Positions 24,042 through 32,755 of a DNA stretch of 41,414 nt are shown in pieces. Below the pieces are notes generated by a model. The model worked only from the letters and a program-made list of their open reading frames with translations. It searched no databases and was not told the DNA's origin. Made by a program: the position numbers and the translations under genes. The stretch spans positions 1 to 41,414 of the forward strand of contig CAITPI010000063.1 of assembly GCA_903894295.1 (NCBI GenBank). Reading direction: 5' to 3'. Origin of the DNA: an uncultured Acidimicrobiaceae bacterium (GTDB lineage Bacteria; Actinomycetota; Acidimicrobiia; Acidimicrobiales; RAAP-2). Within the stretch, counting starts at the first letter, position 1. Every line of letters starts with the position of its first letter.

Positions 24042-26225
24042 TCAGGGAGCGAATGGATCCTTGGCGGTGCCGAGCGCCGGTGCCGGGCCACCTCCGGTGG
24101 CCCGGAACGAAAGATCGAGGGACTGACCCAACACCGGGGCCAGGGCCACCGAGAAGTGGCCGGTGACGTGGCCGGGATCCCAGTAGGGGAGGAACCGGCC
24201 GACCACGTCGGTACAGACCGTTGTGCAGAACCACGGCGTGGTGTTGACGTAGGTCGCACCCGTCGTCCGGGCCGCCTGCCACTCGGCCGAGTTGTACGGG
24301 GTGACGAAGCTGACCGGAAACGAGGTGCAGGACTGGACGTGGTCGGAGTGGAGCGCCAGGCAGCGTGGCCCGTGCACCTTCGCATAGGGGATGTTGCCGA
24401 GGACGACAACGCGCTCGGCGGGCACCGGTACTTCTCGGATCGTCCGGGCCAGGCCGGCCTGCCACTGCGCCGGCGTGTAGCTCCGGTTTCCGGGCGCCGC
24501 TTCAAGGAACTGGGTGACAATCACCAGGTCGGGATGGAGCTGGGCCATCCGCCGGAGGGCGAAGCGGTGAAAGGCCCCACAGGCGGCAAACGGCTGGCCG
24601 GAGGGCCCGTAGCCGGTCGGATTCCGGAACTCCAGGTCGTTGGCGGGACAGTCGCCCTTGCCCAGGTCGACGAGACGCCAGTGGGCGATGTTGGCGATGA
24701 GATTCAACGCATTGAACCACATCCAGGCGTGCGAATCGCCGTAGATGACCATGGTGTGGGTGCCATGGACATCGCCGAAGATGCAGTGTCGGGGAATGGT
24801 GCTCTCGGCAAAAGAGACGCTGCAATCCCCCGGGGGTTCCACCCAGTCGGCGGCCGACGTGGCCAGTGACGGCAACAGGTCGGCGGGAACCTGCCGGATG
24901 GACGGGGCCGCCGCCAACTCGGCCGACAGGTAGGCCGGGCTCCACAGTATCCCCAGGGACGAGGTGGATGAGCCTGCAGACTCGTTGGCCGACGATCCGC
25001 CGCCCCCGTTGAGGTCCAGGGCAACGGTGGCCACCACGAGCGAGGTGGCCACGAGGCCGGCTCCGAGCGCCAGGGTTCGGCCATGATGACCGACCAGGGA
25101 CCGGGCGTGGCGCAGGGGCTGTTCCACTCCGTGGTAGGAGATGACGGCCACCACCAGCGAGAGGGCCAGCCAGCCCAGGTTCGACCGGAACGGTAGCGAT
25201 GATGTTCCGGCCGCTTCCGCCGCCAGGATCAGGATGGGCCAGTGCCAGAGGTAGAGCGAGTACGACAGACGGCCGAACCACTGGGCCGGCCCCCGCTTCA
25301 ACAGCCATTCCGCCCCGGCAACCGGCTGTGGGGTTCCCGCCGCAATGACCAACGCCGTTCCCCCCACCGGCAGGACGGCGGCCAGGCCGGGGTACGCCGT
25401 GGCATTCGAGTACCAGTGGGCCGAGACGGCAATGGCCCCGAGACCGAGCCAGGTCATGGGTCCGGCCCACGACCGGGGCAGGCGCAACAGCCAGGGAGTG
25501 GCGACAGCCACCGACGCCCCGAGCGCCAACTCCCAGGCCCGGGTGAACGGGGAGAAGTAGGCATCGGCCGGAGCCGAAGTGGTACGGGCCAGGCAGTACA
25601 GCAACGACAAAGCGATCGTGAACACCAGCGCAAAGGCCAGTCGGGACCGGACCGGCAGGGAGAACCGCCGGGCCGAGAGCACCAGAAACGCCGTGGGAAA
25701 CACAAGGTAGAACTGCTCCTCGACGGCCAGACTCCAGAAGTTCTGCAACGGTGACGGAGGCTGGCTGGCGTTGAGGTAGTTGACCGCTTCGGCGTTGAAG
25801 TGGACGTTGGCCAGGAAGATGGCCGTCCAGCGGGCGTCGATGGCGGTGGGATTGCCCGAGACCGCCCCCAGCACCAGATAGGTGGCGACCACGGTGACAA
25901 CGATGGTCACGGTGGCCGCCGGCAGGATCCGACGGATGCGCCGGGCGTAGAAGTGGGCCAGCGAGGTCGCACCTTCGGCCGCCCGCTCCCGCAACAACAG
26001 GCCGGTGATCACGAAGCCCGAGATCACAAAGAAGACATCGACCCCCACAAACCCGCCGGAAAGTCCAGGCAGGTTGGCGTGATACAGAACCACAAGGAGC
26101 ACGGCAACAGCCCGGAGGCCCTCGACATCGGGGCGGAAGCGACGGTCGTCGGGCGCGGTCCCGGACTCCTCCCCGACCTCGGGTTCCAGGACCTCTTTGG
26201 GGCGGCTGTGGGCCACGTCGCTCAC
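24042..26225 (-). CDS. OafA/YrhL-type acyltransferase fused to SGNH domain
   Basis: A 727-aa membrane enzyme. After about 35 soluble residues come about ten membrane helices of the acyltransferase-3 domain, with RPDVEGLRAVAVLLVVLYHA at its start (the conserved catalytic His) and NFWSLAVEEQFYLVFP. The C-terminal periplasmic part (about 440-727) is an SGNH hydrolase/transferase with VIYGDSHAWMW and a late DPGHVTGHFS carrying the Asp-His pair. Such proteins O-acetylate surface polysaccharides or peptidoglycan. The frame is open to ATG 26294, but GTG 26225 is 7 nt after TACGCT (26233-26238, minus strand) and is chosen as leaderless start. Confidence 0.88.
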   Translation of the reverse strand: MSDVAHSRPKEVLEPEVGEESGTAPDDRRFRPDVEGLRAVAVLLVVLYHANLPGLSGGFVGVDVFFVISGFVITGLLLRERAAEGATSLAHFYARRIRRILPAATVTIVVTVVATYLVLGAVSGNPTAIDARWTAIFLANVHFNAEAVNYLNASQPPSPLQNFWSLAVEEQFYLVFPTAFLVLSARRFSLPVRSRLAFALVFTIALSLLYCLARTTSAPADAYFSPFTRAWELALGASVAVATPWLLRLPRSWAGPMTWLGLGAIAVSAHWYSNATAYPGLAAVLPVGGTALVIAAGTPQPVAGAEWLLKRGPAQWFGRLSYSLYLWHWPILILAAEAAGTSSLPFRSNLGWLALSLVVAVISYHGVEQPLRHARSLVGHHGRTLALGAGLVATSLVVATVALDLNGGGGSSANESAGSSTSSLGILWSPAYLSAELAAAPSIRQVPADLLPSLATSAADWVEPPGDCSVSFAESTIPRHCIFGDVHGTHTMVIYGDSHAWMWFNALNLIANIAHWRLVDLGKGDCPANDLEFRNPTGYGPSGQPFAACGAFHRFALRRMAQLHPDLVIVTQFLEAAPGNRSYTPAQWQAGLARTIREVPVPAERVVVLGNIPYAKVHGPRCLALHSDHVQSCTSFPVSFVTPYNSAEWQAARTTGATYVNTTPWFCTTVCTDVVGRFLPYWDPGHVTGHFSVALAPVLGQSLDLSFRATGGGPAPALGTAKDPFAP

Positions 26226-26352
26226 CAGACCAAGCGTACCGACGCCACGGGAGATTTGACACCCGTAACCGGAAAAACCGGCGGGAAACCCCACGACAGG
26301 AGAACCCTACGCCCCGGGGATCCGGGTCGGGCAGGTCGTTGTCCAGCCCCCC

Positions 26353-26381
26353 TTGACAGAACGGTCCAGCGCGTATAGACT
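26353..26381 (+). promoter_or_regulatory. Near-consensus housekeeping promoter, leaderless
   Basis: TTGACA (26353-26358), 17-bp spacer, TAGACT (26376-26381). The GTG start codon at 26390 lies 8 nt further, at or next to the expected transcription start. This is the best -35/-10 pair in the window and predicts strong, factor-independent transcription of the HTH-VWA pair. Confidence 0.8.
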
Positions 26382-26389
26382 CTCTGAAC

Positions 26390-26725
26390 GTGGAAGAGGA
26401 AAAACGTCCGAACCTGCGGCCCCGGGCCGCCGACAACGACCGATTCCTGTCGTGGCTCGATGGGGTGGCTGACCCCCGAGAGCGGTATCGGCACGCCACG
26501 GAGGAGTTGGAGAAGCACCAGCGGGCGGTCGTGCGGCTCTCGTCGATCCGGGCTTCGGCGGCGGCCGATGCCTACGGCGACGGAGTCTCGGTTCGCAAGC
26601 TGGCCGAGGCGTTGGGCGTGAGTCCTTCCCGCATCCACCAACTCCTGAAGGAAGCAGGGAAGGAGCAGTCAGCCCGAACCGGGGGAAGCATCGAATCGGG
26701 TCTCCCCGGCCCGGACGACCAGTAA
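26390..26725 (+). CDS. Small HTH DNA-binding protein
   Basis: A 111-aa basic/acidic protein: a helical N-terminal segment with a long amphipathic helix (RERYRHATEELEKHQRAVVR, residues 30-49) and a helix-turn-helix at 66-88, VSVRKLAEALGVSPSRIHQLLKEA. The HTH resembles sigma-region-4/MarR-like or resolvase-type HTHs, and the long helix may dimerise. It is probably a transcriptional regulator, of unrecognised family. GTG 26390 is predicted leaderless. The VWA gene follows after 42 bp in the same direction, so the two likely form an operon. Confidence 0.75.
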   Translation: MEEEKRPNLRPRAADNDRFLSWLDGVADPRERYRHATEELEKHQRAVVRLSSIRASAAADAYGDGVSVRKLAEALGVSPSRIHQLLKEAGKEQSARTGGSIESGLPGPDDQ

Positions 26726-26767
26726 GACCGACGACCGGAACGTCGTCAGAAAGGCAGTACCACCCAG

Positions 26768-27676
26768 ATGGGAACCAAACAGGCGGAATCACCGACAGCA
26801 GAAGAAACACAAACCAACGACGGAAAGAACAACAACATGGGGGAAGAACACGGGCGGCACGCAGGCGACCCGGAAGTGAGCCCGACAGGCCAGACAGAGG
26901 CGACGGGATCCGAGGCCAGGGGTGCTCACGCGCCATCTGCCAAGTCGCCGGCCGACGAGAACACCTTGCTGGTCCTCGTCGTCGACCGCAGCGGATCGAT
27001 GGTGTCCATCAAGGAGGACATGGAGGGCGGCATCAAGCACCTGCTGGCCGAACAGGCCGAGGCCGAAGGTCACTGCTCGGTCACCCTGGCCCAGTTCGAC
27101 AACGAGTACGAACTCTTCGCCGAGGGCGTGCCGATCGACGAGTTCCAGGCCTTCGAACTTTGTCCCCGGGGCGGGACCGCCCTGCTGGACGCCATCGGCC
27201 GGACCATCGAACTGGTGAAGTCGAAGCTCGGGAGACTGTCCGAAGACGATCAGCCGGACCACGTCATCTTCGCGGTGGTCACCGACGGACTGGAAAACTC
27301 GAGCCGCCTCTGGAGCCGCTTCCAGGTCCAGGACTCGGTCCGGGCCCGGATGGCCGAAGGATGGGAGTTCACTTTTCTCGGTGCCGACCAGGACGCCATC
27401 AAAGAAGGCGGCGACCTGGGATTTGATCCGGCGGCCAGCATGTCGTTCGGATCCACCAAGGACGCAACTGACGGTGCCTGGAAAGCGGCGTCACGGGCCA
27501 TCTACTCCATGCGCACCGGGTTGGCCCGGAAGGTGGAGTACCAGTTCGACGAGCGGATCATGGCCATGCCGGACGACCAGCTTGAGGCGATTGTTCGAGA
27601 CGAAACCAAGCAGGGTGGGCACGAACGGCACCTTGCGGCCAACGAACTGCTGCGCCGGCAGGCTTCCGGGCAGTAA
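26768..27676 (+). CDS. von Willebrand factor A domain protein (VWA)
   Basis: A 302-aa soluble protein. Residues 1-62 are disordered, rich in Glu, Thr, Asn and Lys, and visibly less GC-rich than the rest. A VWA domain (about 65-250) has an intact MIDAS: DRSGS (Asp73, Ser75, Ser77), the Thr in PRGGTALLDA and the Asp in VVTDGLEN. It should bind a divalent metal and a protein partner. The C-terminal MPDDQLEAIVRDE and HLAANELLRR segments are helical. ATG 26768 has only a weak AAGG upstream; ATG 26837 (GGAAAG before it) is an alternative that removes most of the disordered tail. Its HTH partner suggests a two-protein module of unknown role. Confidence 0.85.
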   Translation: MGTKQAESPTAEETQTNDGKNNNMGEEHGRHAGDPEVSPTGQTEATGSEARGAHAPSAKSPADENTLLVLVVDRSGSMVSIKEDMEGGIKHLLAEQAEAEGHCSVTLAQFDNEYELFAEGVPIDEFQAFELCPRGGTALLDAIGRTIELVKSKLGRLSEDDQPDHVIFAVVTDGLENSSRLWSRFQVQDSVRARMAEGWEFTFLGADQDAIKEGGDLGFDPAASMSFGSTKDATDGAWKAASRAIYSMRTGLARKVEYQFDERIMAMPDDQLEAIVRDETKQGGHERHLAANELLRRQASGQ

Positions 27677-27775
27677 GCCAGAGCGTTCACCGGTCGGTCG
27701 GACCATCGGGATGGCGCAACGACCACCGGGACCGGGGCATCTGCTTTGGTTTCCGGTGGTTGTTGACCCACCCGG

Positions 27776-27799
27776 ACGTTGGGCCTGATTGGCCAACGT
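27776..27799. terminator. Bidirectional terminator-like hairpin
   Basis: ACGTTGG (27776-27782) pairs with CCAACGT (27793-27799) around a 10-nt loop, between the convergent VWA and helicase genes. A second, looser stem, ACCACCGG/CCGGTGGT (27722-27729 with 27763-27770), lies just upstream. Confidence 0.65.
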
Positions 27800-27803
27800 T
27801 CCC

Positions 27804-29441
27804 CTAACGGCGGGCCATCCACTTGCGGGCGTGACCCAGGCGGCGTTCCAGTTGGGCGGCCGTGGCGTCGCCGATCCGCTGGAGGCCGGCCAGCCGGTTG
27901 AGTTCGGCGTTGACCTGGGCGTGCGTCATGCCGGTCCACCGGGCCAGATCCCGGGCCACCGACGCATTCGAGGCCCGCAGTCGGGCCTTCTGCTCCATCA
28001 GGGTCTCACCGGCCACCGTCGGATGGCCGGACGGGGCCTGGGCACCGGTCGGCAAGGGTGGCGCCGGCAGATCGAGTACCAGCGCCGGATCCGGGTCATG
28101 ATCGAGGGGATCGTCACGGCCATCGTCTTCGGGCATCACCACCTCGGTGGCCACCGAGGAGATCACCGAGAACAGCGACAACTGTTCGGTGTCTCCGGAC
28201 AGCTCGGCGGCCTCCATCCGGTCCCGGTCGTCCACGGCCGCACCATCGGGTGGGTCATCCATCCGGGCATCCCGGCGCAAGCTGTGTCGACGGTTCGTGG
28301 TGATGTCGAACGCGGCGGCCCGGAGCCGGGCATCGTCGGGAATGAACAGGTGGGCCGACTGGCGGCCGAGACCGGGCTGCCAACGCACGAACCGACCGAC
28401 CACCTGGCGGAAGAAGAGTTCGGTGGTGGTTGTGGTGGCAAAGACGCCGACCCGGAGTCGGGGGATGTCGACGCCTTCGGAGACCATGCGCACCGCCACC
28501 AGCCAGGGGTCGGACGAGTTCGCATACGCCACGATCTTGGCCGATGCGTCCGGGTCGTCCGACGTGGCCACCACCGCCCGGGTCCGGAACCGGGTTCTCA
28601 ACAGTTCGGCGATGCCGTGGGCGTGTTCCTGGTCGATGGCCACCACCAGTCCCCCGGCCTCGGGATGGTGCTCGCGCACCGCCTGCAGACGGGCATTGGC
28701 CGTACGCAGCACGTCGGGGAGCCACTCGCCCTCGAGCGAGAGTGCGGCCCGCAAGCGCTGGTTGGCCCGGGAGGTGGCAAGCGGATCGTCGAATCCGGCG
28801 GCGTGGATGGATCCGTCAGGGGCCGACCACTCCATCTCACCATTGGTCCGGGGGAAGTAGATGGCGCGCACCACCCGTCGGTCGGCGAGGGCCGGGCCGT
28901 ATCCGTACTCGAAGTCCGGGCTGGCTTCATCGAGTTCGTAGCGGACAAACGGGATCGACCGGGTATCGGACCGAAACGGCGTACCCGACAGTGACAGGCG
29001 GTGCCCGGCATCGGAGAACGCCGCCAGCAGCGCCGATCCCCACGCCCGGTCGTCCCCGGCGTGGTGGATTTCGTCCAGGATGACAAAGGCGTCCCTGGCC
29101 CGGGCGGCAAACGCCTCCGGAGACGACGCGACCTGCTGGTAGGTCGTCACCACACCGTGCATGTCGGAGGGGAACGAGCTGTCGGCCGTTGACCAATTGG
29201 CTTCGAGATGGAGGTCGAGCCCGGCCGCGGCCCGGGCCCACTGCACCTTCAGGTGGGCGGTCGGAACCACGACGATCAGCCGGGCCGGCCGTTTGGCGAG
29301 GGCCCGTCGGGCCGCCGTCAGGGCGAACGTGGTCTTCCCGGCGCCCGGGGTGGCCACAGCCAGGAAGTCCCGGTTCGATGAACCTTCAAGCTTCTTCAGG
29401 GCAGCCAGCTGCCACGGTCGGAGGCGGATGGACCTGGCCAT
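27804..29441 (-). CDS. SF2 DEAD/DEAH-box helicase
   Basis: A 545-aa superfamily 2 helicase. Motif I ATPGAGKT (30-37), motif II DEIHH (123-127), motif III LSGTPFRSD, motif V RMVSEGVDIPRLRVG, and motif VI RQVVGRFVRW are all present. A Q-like RPWQLAAL precedes motif I, as in type III restriction/UvrB-like helicases. The C-terminal third (after about 420) is acidic and disordered and ends in a small helical region with LARWTGMTHAQVNAELNRL. It should translocate on DNA or RNA with ATP; its precise role is unknown, and no nuclease or methylase gene is next to it, so a restriction system is not indicated. Confidence 0.88.
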   Translation of the reverse strand: MARSIRLRPWQLAALKKLEGSSNRDFLAVATPGAGKTTFALTAARRALAKRPARLIVVVPTAHLKVQWARAAAGLDLHLEANWSTADSSFPSDMHGVVTTYQQVASSPEAFAARARDAFVILDEIHHAGDDRAWGSALLAAFSDAGHRLSLSGTPFRSDTRSIPFVRYELDEASPDFEYGYGPALADRRVVRAIYFPRTNGEMEWSAPDGSIHAAGFDDPLATSRANQRLRAALSLEGEWLPDVLRTANARLQAVREHHPEAGGLVVAIDQEHAHGIAELLRTRFRTRAVVATSDDPDASAKIVAYANSSDPWLVAVRMVSEGVDIPRLRVGVFATTTTTELFFRQVVGRFVRWQPGLGRQSAHLFIPDDARLRAAAFDITTNRRHSLRRDARMDDPPDGAAVDDRDRMEAAELSGDTEQLSLFSVISSVATEVVMPEDDGRDDPLDHDPDPALVLDLPAPPLPTGAQAPSGHPTVAGETLMEQKARLRASNASVARDLARWTGMTHAQVNAELNRLAGLQRIGDATAAQLERRLGHARKWMARR

Positions 29442-29774
29442 TCAGACCGGCAATCTGGCTCGAATGATCGCCGGGCGGAGACGGGCAGCGGGGTGGACGG
29501 GGCGGGTGGTCTTCATGGCAGGCAAGGTCATTGCGGGCCAGACGACCCTACGGGTGCGACACTACCGACCCGCTGACACAGGCTGGCGGAACCCAGTCAG
29601 GACAAGGGATTCGCCGTCGACCATGAACCAGATCCACCCGGCGAACACCGGAAGGGCCCAACCCGAAGGGGCCCCCGGGGTACTTCGCCATCGATACCGG
29701 TGCCGAATGGGACCGCACCGGGACCCGTTGTCGGCCGGACCCGGGACACCGTCTGGTCGGCGTCCTTTGTGGTC
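29442..29774. other. 333-bp gene-free stretch
   Basis: Between the helicase start and the pirin stop. It holds the hairpin at 29697-29721 and two self-complementary GGGCCC blocks (29654-29659, 29669-29674). Open frames across it on both strands look like shadows: they lack start signals and family resemblance. No RNA gene or clear promoter for the helicase was found. Confidence 0.6.
29697..29721 (-). terminator. Terminator-like hairpin after the pirin gene
   Basis: CCGGTGC / 11-nt loop / GCACCGG, 53 bp past the pirin stop in its direction of transcription. Confidence 0.5.
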
Positions 29775-30542
29775 TCAGGCCGCCAGCGTGGCGTGCATCT
29801 CCCAAACGAGAATCTCGGCGTCGGTCACACCGGTCACCCGATGGCCCCCGGTGCCCGTGAACCGGACAGCGTCTCCTGCCGAGAGTCCACCCACGTCCTC
29901 GACACTCACGGCGCCGGACGGCACAAACAGGTGCAGGAACGGAGCATCGGGCAGGGTCACGGACTGCCCCGGGCCAAGACGGGCGCCATGGAGTGCCGCA
30001 TACCGGTTGGCGATCCGGATCGCCGTTTGGTCACCATGCCCCGCCATGCCGGAAGCGACCGTGACCAATCCGGAAGCCAGGCGCTCCGGTGGGATCTCGG
30101 CCTGTTCGTAGCCCGGGGTGATTCCCCCTTCATCAGGCACCACCCACATCTGGATGAAATGGACCGGATCGTCATGCACGGCTCCGGAGAGGTTCCACGA
30201 GTCGTTCTTCTCCGAATGGCGGATACCGGTGCCGGCACTCATACGCTGGGCCAGGCCGGGATAGATGATGCCGTTGTGGCCCATGGAGTCCTGGTGGACC
30301 AGTGAGCCCGAGAGCACCCAGGTGACAATCTCCATGTCCCGGTGGGGATGGGTGTCGAACCCGGTTCCCGGGGCCACCCGGTCATCGTTGTTGACCAGCA
30401 ACAGTCCGTGATGGACGTTGGTCGGACTCCGGTGGTGGCCAAAGGCAAACGAGTGCTTCGAATCCAGCCAGGAGAGATCCGTGACGAAGCGGGTACTCGC
30501 CCGCCGAACGTCGACGGTGGGCGGGCGGTCGGTGATGGACAT
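29775..30542 (-). CDS. Pirin-family bicupin protein
   Basis: A 255-aa bicupin. The N-terminal cupin has the metal-binding cluster FDTHPHRDMEIVTW and the later GTGIRHSEKN (His and Glu), as in YhaK/pirin quercetinase-like enzymes. The C-terminal cupin lacks these ligands, as usual. It may be a dioxygenase or a redox sensor; the substrate is unknown. AGGAGA 8 nt upstream of ATG 30542 supports the start. It is a single gene downstream of two tRNA genes on the same strand. Confidence 0.88.
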   Translation of the reverse strand: MSITDRPPTVDVRRASTRFVTDLSWLDSKHSFAFGHHRSPTNVHHGLLLVNNDDRVAPGTGFDTHPHRDMEIVTWVLSGSLVHQDSMGHNGIIYPGLAQRMSAGTGIRHSEKNDSWNLSGAVHDDPVHFIQMWVVPDEGGITPGYEQAEIPPERLASGLVTVASGMAGHGDQTAIRIANRYAALHGARLGPGQSVTLPDAPFLHLFVPSGAVSVEDVGGLSAGDAVRFTGTGGHRVTGVTDAEILVWEMHATLAA

Positions 30543-30661
30543 GGACCCATTCTCCTACATCGCCGCCCCTACAGCGCCGAAGGGACGACACCGGCGGCCG
30601 GGACCACATCGAAGCAGCGCGTTGCTCCCGGGTCCAGCCAGACCGGAGAGTGCGGACAGAG

Positions 30662-30734
30662 CAGTCCCAACGGGATTCGAACCCGTGTCGCCACCTTGAG
30701 AGGGTGGTGTCCTAGGCCTCTAGACGATGGGACC
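30662..30734 (-). tRNA. tRNA-Glu (anticodon CTC)
   Basis: 73 nt on the minus strand. Acceptor GGTCCCA pairs with TGGGACT (a G1:U72 wobble at the end), discriminator G. D arm begins T8-C9-GTCTAGAGG; anticodon loop is CCTCTCA with CTC; T arm GGGTTCGAATCCC. CCA is not encoded. The body is nearly identical to standard bacterial tRNA-Glu. Confidence 0.93.
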
Positions 30735-30740
30735 CTAGGT

Positions 30741-30757
30741 GCCGGTCAACGACCGGC
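30741..30757 (-). terminator. Hairpin between the two tRNA genes
   Basis: GCCGGTC / AAC / GACCGGC, a perfect 7-bp stem just upstream of tRNA-Glu on the minus strand. It could end the tRNA-Gln transcript or be a processing signal. Confidence 0.4.
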
Positions 30758-30822
30758 GGTGCAACATGATGCCACTCCTGACGGAGTGTGGTTTCCATCT
30801 CCGGATGGAGACTTCCACCGAG

Positions 30823-30895
30823 CTCGGGGGGGAGGGCTCGAACCTCCAACCTCATGAACCAGAATCACGCGCGCTGCCAGTTGCGCCACCCCCGA
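30823..30895 (-). tRNA. tRNA-Gln (anticodon CTG)
   Basis: 73 nt on the minus strand. Acceptor TCGGGGG pairs perfectly with CCCCCGA, discriminator G; D arm GGCGCAACTGGCAGCGC; anticodon stem-loop CGTGA-TTCTGGT-TCATG with CTG; T arm GGAGG-TTCGAGC-CCTCC. No encoded CCA. The U1:A72 end pair is the normal tRNA-Gln identity feature. Confidence 0.93.
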
Positions 30896-30959
30896 ATGGG
30901 CGAAGACCCAATTTAGCCCACCGGCAGGGTCGGCGGAACGGAGCACTACGATCGGCTCC

Positions 30960-32084
30960 ATGGACGCGCCCCGGGTGGTCATTGTGGGTGGTGGCATCAC
31001 CGGCACCATGCACGCCCTCTGGGCCGTGCACCGAGGCTGGGATGTCGTCCATCTCGAAGCCGATCCCGCTCCCCGTCGGGCCAGCGTGCGCAACTTCGGC
31101 CTCGTCTGGGTCAGTGGCCGGGCCGCCGGGAGGGAACTGGAGTTGGCCCTGCGGGCCCGGGAACTCTGGGCGTCGGTGGCCGAACAGGCGAACGGCACCG
31201 GATTCCGTCCGCACGGTTCGCTGACCATTGCCCGGGAGCCAGGCGAATGGGCGCTGATGGAGGAGGCCGCCTCCCGGCCCGACGCCTCCGCCCGGGGGTT
31301 CGAACTCCTCGGCGATGACGAGGTCCGGCGGGTGAATCCGGCGCTAAGGGGTGAGTTCCTTGGGGGGCTCTACTGCCGAAAGGACGCCATCGTGGAGCCG
31401 TCTTCGGTTCTCGGTGCCATCCGGGCCCATCTCGACCTGAGCGCCCACTACGAGTTCCATCCCTCGTCACATGTAGTTGAGGTCACCTCGTCCGGCGTTG
31501 TGGACCACCAGGGTCACAGCCACCCGGCCGACGTCGTGCTGCTCTGCATCGGCGACCGTCTGTCCGACCTTGGCGGGACGATCGGCCGGGAGCTGGCGAA
31601 CGCCCCCCTGCGCAAGTGCCGCCTCCACATGATGCAGACCGCCCCGGCCGCCGAGCGGTTGTCGACCTCGGTGGCCGACGGCGACTCACTTCGCTACTAC
31701 CCCGCTTTCGACCTGTCCGGCCGGTCCGCCTTGCCACCGCCCCGGGCCATCACCGAAGCGGCCGGCATGCAGTTGCTCCTCGTGCAGCGTCTCGACGGGG
31801 CGCTCACCATCGGCGACACCCACCACTACGACCAGCCCTTCGACTTCGCCGTCGACGAGACGCTCTATGACGACCTGCGGAGCCGGGCGGAAGGCATCCT
31901 TGGCTGGACGTTGCCGCCGGTGGTCCGCCGGTGGTCCGGCGTCTACACCGGCACCACCGACGGCTCCATCTGTTTCCGCCGGCAGGTCGAGAAGAACGTC
32001 TGGGTGGTCACCGGGCCCGCCGGTCGGGGCATGACCCTCTCCCCCGCCATCGCCGAGGAAACCTGGAAGGAAGTTGCTCCATGA
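30960..32084 (+). CDS. FAD-dependent amine oxidoreductase of phosphonate catabolism (TIGR03364-like)
   Basis: A 374-aa DAO-family flavoenzyme. Residues 5-34 form the FAD-binding Rossmann motif VVIVGGGITGTMHALWAVHR. The phrase ASVRNFGLVWVSGR (about 41-54) is a hallmark of the clade found beside PhnX-like hydrolases. The C terminus has the usual TGPAGRGMTLSPAIAE FAD-binding end. From family knowledge it probably oxidatively deaminates a 2-aminoethylphosphonate derivative (hydroxylated or N-methylated) to a phosphonoaldehyde plus ammonia or amine and H2O2. ATG 30960 lies 7 nt after TACGAT (30947-30952): leaderless. Its stop overlaps the start of the next gene as ATGA. Confidence 0.85.
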   Translation: MDAPRVVIVGGGITGTMHALWAVHRGWDVVHLEADPAPRRASVRNFGLVWVSGRAAGRELELALRARELWASVAEQANGTGFRPHGSLTIAREPGEWALMEEAASRPDASARGFELLGDDEVRRVNPALRGEFLGGLYCRKDAIVEPSSVLGAIRAHLDLSAHYEFHPSSHVVEVTSSGVVDHQGHSHPADVVLLCIGDRLSDLGGTIGRELANAPLRKCRLHMMQTAPAAERLSTSVADGDSLRYYPAFDLSGRSALPPPRAITEAAGMQLLLVQRLDGALTIGDTHHYDQPFDFAVDETLYDDLRSRAEGILGWTLPPVVRRWSGVYTGTTDGSICFRRQVEKNVWVVTGPAGRGMTLSPAIAEETWKEVAP

Positions 32085-32755
32085 CCCCCATCCGAATGGT
32101 GGCCCTCGACATGGCCGGCACCACGGTGGCCGACGACGGCGCCGTGGAAGAGGCGTTCCAACAGGCCCTCGACGCAGTGGGACTGACCGCCGGGGACCTG
32201 CGAGGCAGCGCCAACGAGTACGTGCGGCGCACCATGGGCCAGTCCAAGATCACCGTCTTCACCGAACTGCTGGGCGGCGACCACCACCGGGCGACCGAGG
32301 CGAACGCCGCCTTTGAGCGTGCGTTCGACCAGGCCGTCGAGCGAGGCGAGGTGGAAGCCATTCCCGGCGCGTTCGACACCCTCGTCGCCCTGCGGAAGGC
32401 CGGCCTGCGTATCTGTCTCACCACCGGGTTCTCCCCGGCTACCCGGGCGAAGATCATCGCTTCGCTCGACTGGGCCGGCGCCATCGACCTTGCCCTTTCG
32501 CCGGCCGATGCCGGCCGGGGCCGACCGTGGCCCGACATGATCCTGACCGCCCTGATGCGGCTCGGCATCGACGCCGTGGCCGACGTTGCCGTGGTCGGCG
32601 ACACCACCAGCGACCTCCTGGCCGGCACCCGGTCAGGAGCCTCGGTGGTGGCCGGAGTACTGACCGGCGCCCATTCCCGCCAGGAACTCGCCGAAGCACC
32701 CCACACCCACCTGCTTGACTCGGTGGTCGACCTCCCGGGAATCCTCGGGATCTGA
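32081..32755 (+). CDS. Phosphonatase-like HAD hydrolase (PhnX-like)
   Basis: A 224-aa HAD hydrolase. It begins IRMVALDMAGTTV: nucleophile Asp10 with Ala12 at the +2 position, as in phosphonoacetaldehyde hydrolase, where most HAD phosphatases have Asp. The cap carries MGQSKITVF with Lys56, matching the Schiff-base lysine of PhnX. Later motifs are LTTGFSPATRAKI (motif II) and VAVVGDTTSDLLAGTRSG (motif IV). It should cleave the C-P bond of the phosphonoaldehyde made by the upstream flavoenzyme, releasing phosphate. ATGA overlap with that gene indicates coupled translation. No phosphonate transporter or PhnW is nearby. Confidence 0.87.
   Translation: MTPIRMVALDMAGTTVADDGAVEEAFQQALDAVGLTAGDLRGSANEYVRRTMGQSKITVFTELLGGDHHRATEANAAFERAFDQAVERGEVEAIPGAFDTLVALRKAGLRICLTTGFSPATRAKIIASLDWAGAIDLALSPADAGRGRPWPDMILTALMRLGIDAVADVAVVGDTTSDLLAGTRSGASVVAGVLTGAHSRQELAEAPHTHLLDSVVDLPGILGI

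Noticed and set aside
24042-26294. ATG at 26294 as start of the acyltransferase
   Set aside because: The 23 extra residues have no family counterpart, and GTG 26225 has a well-placed TACGCT hexamer; the upstream ATG remains possible.
27804-29441. Helicase as part of a restriction or phage-defence system
   Set aside because: No methylase, nuclease or other defence partner is adjacent; the HTH-VWA pair converges on it and is separated by a terminator-like hairpin.
29654-29674. Two GGGCCC palindromes as a mobile-element end or attachment site
   Set aside because: Short GC palindromes are expected by chance at this base composition and no integrase or transposase is present.
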